A DNA stretch of 35,303 nucleotides from CAMAUF01 sp046152925 (GTDB taxonomy: Bacteria > Chloroflexota > Dehalococcoidia > Tepidiformales > Tepidiformaceae), in NCBI GenBank assembly GCA_046152925.1, contig JBJXFX010000128.1, positions 1-35,303 of the forward strand. Direction: 5' to 3'. The notes beneath the pieces were generated by a model that did no database searches, was not told the DNA's origin, and saw only the letters and a program-made list of their open reading frames with translations. Every line of letters starts with the position of its first letter. Position 1 is the stretch's first letter. Below are positions 31,603 to 35,303 of the stretch, one piece after another. The position numbers and the translations under genes are program-made.

Positions 31603-32606
31603 CGTCTTCGCGTTCGCACTACACCGCGCTCTGGCTCGTCGCGGGGCTCGGGTTGGCCCTGCACCTCGCCGGGCTCGGCTGGGATGTCTACCTGCATTCG
31701 CGCGATTCGACGCTCGCTGCGCGCGAAGGCGTGATCACTCTGAAAAACCCGTCCCACGTGCTCATCTTTGCGGGCGTGGGGCTGATCACGGGCGGCCTGC
31801 TCGGCGTGGCCTGGCTCTGGTTGTCCGAAAGGGCGTTTCGCGGAGTGGCCGGCGCCGCCGTCCGGTTCGCGGCCATACCCGCGGTCGCCATCGGCGCGGC
31901 TGGGGCGATCGCCGTCGCCTCGCTGGCGCGCGATTCCGCTCATGAGCACACCGGCGGCCACCCAGAGGGCTCGGCCGTGGCCGCGGCGGGCGAGCACGGC
32001 CATCCGGCCGACCCAGCCTCACCGATGGCGGAGGGCAACGCGCATTTCCACAGCGCGGAGGTCCGCGTCACCGAAGAACAGCTGCGCGCGGCGTTGGCGT
32101 TCGTCGACCGAGTGAAGGCGCACGTCGCCCAGTTCGCGGACGTCCGGGCCGGGCTCGCGGCGGGCTATATCCAGGCGACGCAGGACCTGGAGGGCATCGC
32201 CGCCCACTTTGTGCACCCCGCCTACCTGCGCGATGGCCGCGAGATGGACCCCGAACACCCGGAGGTGCTGCTCTATTCGAAGCGGCTCGACGGGACGTGG
32301 CGGCTGCTGGGGGTGATGTTCCAGAGCGCGCAAGTGGGCGGCGAAGCGCCGAACTACTTCGGCGGCCTCGACGCCTGGCACTACCACACGGACCTCTGCT
32401 TCGGGCTGGGCGGCGTCCGCGTCGTGAAGGCCGAGGCGGATTGTGCCGGCCTGTTCACGAAGCAAACCGGCTGGGAGCTGCATGTCTGGACGGAGCCCGG
32501 CGCCGAGGGCCCCTTCGCCCACGACTACGCGCCGATCAGCCCCGGCGCCTTCCCCGGGGCGACGCGCTCAGCGGCGGCCGAAGTCGGCCGCGTCCAACGT
32601 CCCTAA
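31587..32606 (+). CDS. Membrane protein with an uncharacterised His-rich C-terminal domain
   Basis: A 339-residue protein that I do not recognise. The N-terminus has three hydrophobic helices (about 12-33, 53-76 and 86-110), then a His-rich linker (HEHTGGHPEG and GEHGHPADP), and a soluble domain (about 155-315). That domain contains conserved-looking elements AGYIQATQDLEGIAAHFVHP, DPEHPEVLLYSKRLDGTW and DAWHYHTDLCFG, with several His residues that could bind metal. The ATG at 31587 has TATGCT seven bases upstream; both lie inside the terminator-like hairpin. The stop overlaps the convergent antitoxin gene by four bases. Copper or nickel handling is a guess from the His content. Confidence 0.65.
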   Translation: MARPFSSSRSHYTALWLVAGLGLALHLAGLGWDVYLHSRDSTLAAREGVITLKNPSHVLIFAGVGLITGGLLGVAWLWLSERAFRGVAGAAVRFAAIPAVAIGAAGAIAVASLARDSAHEHTGGHPEGSAVAAAGEHGHPADPASPMAEGNAHFHSAEVRVTEEQLRAALAFVDRVKAHVAQFADVRAGLAAGYIQATQDLEGIAAHFVHPAYLRDGREMDPEHPEVLLYSKRLDGTWRLLGVMFQSAQVGGEAPNYFGGLDAWHYHTDLCFGLGGVRVVKAEADCAGLFTKQTGWELHVWTEPGAEGPFAHDYAPISPGAFPGATRSAAAEVGRVQRP

Positions 32607-32779
32607 GTTCGGCGTCCTTTGTCGATGAGCTCGCGCACGGAGACACCGTCGAGCGAGTGTGCCTTCCGAAATGCGCGAAGGGCCTCGGCCGCCTCGGCGG
32701 GCGTCCGCCGCGGCCCTTCGACGTCAGCCACATCATCCGGGACTGCCTTCTTCGCGGCACGGCCTTCAAAAGCGCTCAT
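32603..32779 (-). CDS. VapB-like antitoxin, orphan
   Basis: A 58-residue, highly charged protein. Its C-terminus (SVRELIDKGRRT) is the toxin-binding tail typical of small antitoxins that partner PIN toxins, with the preceding helix RRTPAEAAEALRAFRKAHS. No PIN gene follows it; it ends against the convergent membrane protein gene. The start is ATG at 32779 because AAGGAGGT lies eight bases upstream; a longer frame from 32815 lacks such a signal. It is on the same strand as the RES/HEPN gene and 63 bases after it, so the pair may be cotranscribed. Confidence 0.68.
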   Translation of the reverse strand: MSAFEGRAAKKAVPDDVADVEGPRRTPAEAAEALRAFRKAHSLDGVSVRELIDKGRRT

Positions 32780-32842
32780 CGGCCCGGACCTCCTTGCGCG
32801 CAGACATAGGCCCAATCATACAGGCGTGATCTCGGCGGCCAA

Positions 32843-33607
32843 TCAGGCGTGGTCGCGGTGCTTCGTCCGGAGCAACGCAAGAAGCGGCTTTTGACCAAGT
32901 CCGGGGACGAGCGGATCGTCACAGACCATCTCCGACCCCCCGAAGATCACGACGCATTCCCCGCCCGTCCGACGCGAAGACTGGTACAGAATCCCGTCAA
33001 TCGGGACCCCCGTGCGCGGGCCGTACATTTCGCGCATGTAGGTCGCGAATGCCTGCGTTGGCGCATAGCCAACGTGCTGCCCACGATCGGCGTGTATGGG
33101 CTTCGCCACGGCGACAGCGAAGGCGCAGAGGAATCGGAGGGCCAAAAGTCGCCGCTTGGCGTTCAAGTCGAAGATGCTCGGAAACGAAGGTAGCTGCGAC
33201 AGATCGAGAACCGACAGGGCCCGCAGCGTGCGGAACCTGCCGGCCGAGTACGCGTCAGGATTGTCGATCTCGGCGATGGCGGTGGCGATATCTCGGGCAG
33301 CATAGAAGGCCGGAACTCCAGCCGCAGTCATCCTGTTCGCGGATGCGTCCTTTCTCGGGGCAGGCCCCAGTTCGGACCCATCGAGAAACCGCGGTCCGTG
33401 GGAGCGATTTCTCGCCCGCCAAAAGTCGGTGTTGGGCGGTAACTCTCTAACGAGCCCTGCGGCGTGTATCTCGTCGGCAATACTCGCGAGTATGTCGTCG
33501 GGAGAAATGTAATCAGGATCCCGAGCTCGATCTTCCCGAACTTGGCTCGGTCGTCCTTGCTCGATATGATGAACCGAATCCATACCAGCCTGCGACGAGT
33601 GCCTCAT
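32843..33607 (-). CDS. RES-domain toxin portion (3' half of a split HEPN/RES gene)
   Basis: A 254-residue frame carrying a RES domain, known in toxins that degrade NAD+ or ADP-ribosylate targets. Its N-terminal part (VREDRARDPDYISPDDIL) reads like the stretch that in intact relatives follows the HEPN domain. RES motifs are present: LPPNTDFWRARN, NRMTAAGVPAFYAA with ATAIAEI, and later GYAPTQAFATYMREM and GVPIDGILYQSSRR. The frame is displaced by +1 relative to the HEPN frame upstream, with which it overlaps at 33513-33607. No good ribosome binding site precedes either ATG (33607 or 33583). Probably the second half of one gene broken by a frameshift, or a sequencing error. Confidence 0.72.
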   Translation of the reverse strand: MRHSSQAGMDSVHHIEQGRPSQVREDRARDPDYISPDDILASIADEIHAAGLVRELPPNTDFWRARNRSHGPRFLDGSELGPAPRKDASANRMTAAGVPAFYAARDIATAIAEIDNPDAYSAGRFRTLRALSVLDLSQLPSFPSIFDLNAKRRLLALRFLCAFAVAVAKPIHADRGQHVGYAPTQAFATYMREMYGPRTGVPIDGILYQSSRRTGGECVVIFGGSEMVCDDPLVPGLGQKPLLALLRTKHRDHA

Positions 33608-34025
33608 CTCTCTTGAGCTGGAATGGGTTCTTGTCGCACCAGTGGTTGTCTCCGAATGACTCCAAAAATTCTGAATCTAACGAGTCGATAGAAAATGGAG
33701 ATCCTATCTCCTCCAACATGTCATCTACATCGTAGGTCTCTCCGGAATACGACCGATCTTCGTTGTCGTACGGAAGCTCATCTACTGCATCGGCGAAGTG
33801 CTCTTTAATCGTCCGACCGACTATGTCAAAAATTACGTCGACCTTCGTTGACAGGTTGCGCCGACCTCTTCTTCCGCAGTAACTGCATTCAGAGTGGGAA
33901 CGATTTACTCGTGCAACTTGACGCAAGAACGCGTCATCAAGACAGCTCTCGCATACGTACTTCGCGCCAGGCGACCGCCAGCCTCGACCCAAAGCTTCCT
34001 CTTCTTGGCGCTTCGCGAATCCCAC
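33513..34025 (-). CDS. HEPN/RES N-terminal domain with zinc-ribbon (5' half of a split toxin gene)
   Basis: A 170-residue frame whose N-terminus (MGFAKRQEEEALGRGW, then YVCESCLDD and ECSYCGRRG) matches the HEPN/RES N-terminal domain 1 family, with two Cys pairs likely binding zinc. The homology runs to about DEALVAGWYGFG; the last 20 residues (SSYRARTTEPSSGRSSSGS) look like read-through in the wrong frame. A one-base shift near 33560-33575 joins it to the RES frame. The start is GTG at 34025, eight bases after TAAGAT. The DNA here is AT-richer than its surroundings, consistent with horizontal transfer. Confidence 0.65.
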   Translation of the reverse strand: MGFAKRQEEEALGRGWRSPGAKYVCESCLDDAFLRQVARVNRSHSECSYCGRRGRRNLSTKVDVIFDIVGRTIKEHFADAVDELPYDNEDRSYSGETYDVDDMLEEIGSPFSIDSLDSEFLESFGDNHWCDKNPFQLKRDEALVAGWYGFGSSYRARTTEPSSGRSSSGS

Positions 34026-34149
34026 TTCCGTCGATCTTACCAGCTCCCACGAGCTCTGCGACGGGCGGGTGATTAAAGGATGTCACGCAGCTTGCGCGGG
34101 GTCGGAACGAAGTGCCGAGTCTTGTGCGACGGCAGCGGCTGGCAAACGG

Positions 34150-34223
34150 TCGGACGTTGGGCATTTGAACCCTTGATCTCCGCCCTGAAAGTCCGGCGTC
34201 AAGCGCCTCCGGACGCACGAGCC
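34150..34223 (-). pseudogene. Decayed tRNA-Glu copy
   Basis: Aligning this stretch with the intact tRNA-Glu at 35210-35283 needs no gaps: about 64 of 83 positions match, counting ten bases of upstream flank (the shared GCGAATC). The TTC anticodon loop (CTTTCA) and much of the D- and T-regions are recognisable, but the acceptor stem has G-G and C-C mismatches, the anticodon stem has two mismatches, and the T-stem is broken. It should not fold into a functional tRNA. Confidence 0.8.
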
Positions 34224-34257
34224 TCGCGAATCCTCGCCCGACGCCCTCCCCGCGGAG

Positions 34258-35187
34258 TCAATACTCCAGGTTCCCACCGAAGTCCGGGATGCGCCCGGCA
34301 AGGACATCGGCGCGCCACTTGGTCAGTTGGCCTCGCTCGCACTCCCAGAAGAACCTGCAAAGCTCGAAGTACGCGAGCACTGGCTCCGTGATGCCGGCAC
34401 GGAGGAGTGCCTTGGCCAGGCGCATGTTGGGGCCAAAGCTGTCCAACTGCGGCGAGCCGGGTACGGAGCCGGCGAGCAGGAGCCGCATCACGGCCTCTTC
34501 AACTTCCCCCCGTGCAAGGGCCACCTCGCCCAGGGTCAGGTGGGCGCGATGAATGGCGTTGCCGTAATTCCAGTCGTCTTCGTACCCCGGCGCCAGCGCC
34601 AGCAACTCCTCGGCGTAGGCCGTGGCGCGGTCGTAGGCCCCGGTCGTCACACCCGTCTTGGCCCATTCGGGGAGGTTGACCCAACGGTAGTAAGCCGCCG
34701 AGCCGGGGTCGTCGCCCAGAGCCACCAGCACCGCCAGGTCGGCGGTGAGGCGAGCCTGCGCAAGGTGCTCGGCCGCGTGCCGCGCAACGATGATCAACAC
34801 TTCGCGCCCGGCAATATCGCCGCGCCAACGATGGTGGACCAAGCCGTTCAGACGCTCTTGCGAGGCGCCCAGGGTGACTTGCTCAAGCCGCCCATGCGCG
34901 GCTGCCCACTCAGCCAACAGATCGTCCTGCACCGGGGTCGTCGTGAGGTTTGCTTCGCGGTCGTATTCGTACGCCTCGCCGCCGAGCGTACCGAGGATGT
35001 TCACACACGCGTTTGCGAGCGCATGCTGGGCGATCACGAGGATGGAATTCGAATCCCAGGCTGGGGGCCGCCAAAGGAGCACTTCGGCACGCTCATCGCG
35101 GACAATCGCGAACAACTCGTCGAGGGAAGAACTGATGTACCGCCAGAACTGAGCGGCCTCGGTCGAGGCATCATCACCGTCGACCAT
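34258..35187 (-). CDS. DinB-like domain fused to a TPR-type helical domain
   Basis: A 309-residue two-domain protein. The N-terminal half (about 10-150) has the DinB/DUF1572 four-helix-bundle pattern, with putative metal-ligand His residues in VIAQHALANACVN, LVHHRWRGD and VARHAAEHLAQARLT. The C-terminal half (about 180-309) is helical with a TPR-like repeat (TLGEVALARGEVEEAVMRLL) and a conserved end (SFGPNMRLAKALL, FELCRFFWE, AGRIPDFGGNLEY). Start taken as ATG at 35187; a GTG at 35199 is also in frame. It starts only about 20 bases after the tRNA-Glu gene on the same strand, so it may be cotranscribed. The function is unknown. Confidence 0.75.
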   Translation of the reverse strand: MVDGDDASTEAAQFWRYISSSLDELFAIVRDERAEVLLWRPPAWDSNSILVIAQHALANACVNILGTLGGEAYEYDREANLTTTPVQDDLLAEWAAAHGRLEQVTLGASQERLNGLVHHRWRGDIAGREVLIIVARHAAEHLAQARLTADLAVLVALGDDPGSAAYYRWVNLPEWAKTGVTTGAYDRATAYAEELLALAPGYEDDWNYGNAIHRAHLTLGEVALARGEVEEAVMRLLLAGSVPGSPQLDSFGPNMRLAKALLRAGITEPVLAYFELCRFFWECERGQLTKWRADVLAGRIPDFGGNLEY

Positions 35188-35206
35188 GCGAGCACCCACT
35201 TTCGGG

Positions 35207-35283
35207 TGGTAGCGCGTAGGGGATTCGAACCCCTGATCTCCGCCTTGAAAGGGCGGCGTCCTGGGCCTCTAGACGAACGCGCC
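35207..35283 (-). tRNA. tRNA-Glu (TTC anticodon)
   Basis: On the minus strand the sequence folds as a complete cloverleaf. The acceptor stem GGCGCGT pairs with ACGCGCT, with a G-T pair at the end, and the D-arm contains the typical Glu sequence TTCGTCTAGAGGCCCAGGAC. The anticodon stem CCGCC/GGCGG encloses CTTTCAA with anticodon TTC, and the T-loop is TTCGAAT. A73 and an encoded CCA (35207-35209) follow. The 5' end is at 35283, with TACGCT a plausible -10 box just beyond it. Confidence 0.97.
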
Positions 35284-35303
35284 GCGCGAATCTCTAGCGT
35301 AGG

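Noticed and set aside
34150..34223. A functional second tRNA-Glu
   Set aside because: Acceptor, anticodon and T stems all contain mismatches when compared with the intact copy.
33937..34391. Short open frames on both strands over the tRNA-Glu remnant
   Set aside because: They cover a tRNA-derived sequence and show no protein motifs.
1..35303. CRISPR array, insertion sequence or integrase
   Set aside because: No regularly spaced repeats and no transposase or integrase motifs were seen in either strand.

Overview
This window is a GC-rich (roughly two thirds G+C by eye), gene-dense bacterial chromosome segment. The combination of a caa3-type oxidase cluster with auracyanin-like cupredoxins, an LL-diaminopimelate aminotransferase (DapL) next to DapF, family III CoA-transferases, a thiolase/DUF35 pair and many start codons that look leaderless points to Chloroflexota. 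That assignment is an inference from gene content; there is no rRNA gene to confirm it.

Layout. 1-2903: the tail of an upstream gene, an interlaced inverted-repeat element, an SDR dehydrogenase, and a toxin-antitoxin-like module (XRE-ImmA/IrrE regulator overlapping a PIN protein). 3051-12877: a LytM/M23 peptidase and then the cytochrome oxidase region. Here ctaA-ctaB make heme A, ctaG is an assembly factor on the opposite strand, and a promoter close to consensus drives ctaC-ctaD-ctaE plus a fourth gene fusing a two-helix oxidase-subunit-like segment, an alpha/beta domain and two copper-binding cupredoxin domains. A strong terminator follows, then a separately expressed paralogue with one cupredoxin domain. 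CtaC has no fused cytochrome c domain, so these tethered cupredoxins are good candidates for electron donors to CuA.

12886-17081 (minus strand): a cupin, hflX and two family III CoA-transferases (only one with the family's catalytic Asp) in one tightly packed unit. A TetR gene diverges from it over a palindromic operator. 17806-21108: dapL, a small aspartic-protease-like protein, and dapF translationally coupled to a methyltransferase. 21224-24007: a thiolase-like protein without the usual nucleophilic Cys, its DUF35 partner, a VOC protein and a convergent SDR. 24049-31540: a giant FtsX-type permease without a nearby ATPase, a DUF309 protein, a small membrane protein, a DUF402 phosphatase-like protein, an NYN-domain putative RNase, a DinB-fold protein and a peroxiredoxin.

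31587-35283 looks like accessory DNA: a membrane protein with an unrecognised His-rich domain, an orphan VapB-like antitoxin, a HEPN/RES toxin split by a frameshift and lying partly in AT-richer sequence, a decayed full-length copy of tRNA-Glu, a DinB-TPR gene, and the intact tRNA-Glu at the right edge. The paired tRNA copies about 1.06 kb apart and the toxin remnants suggest repeated gene gain and decay beside a tRNA gene.
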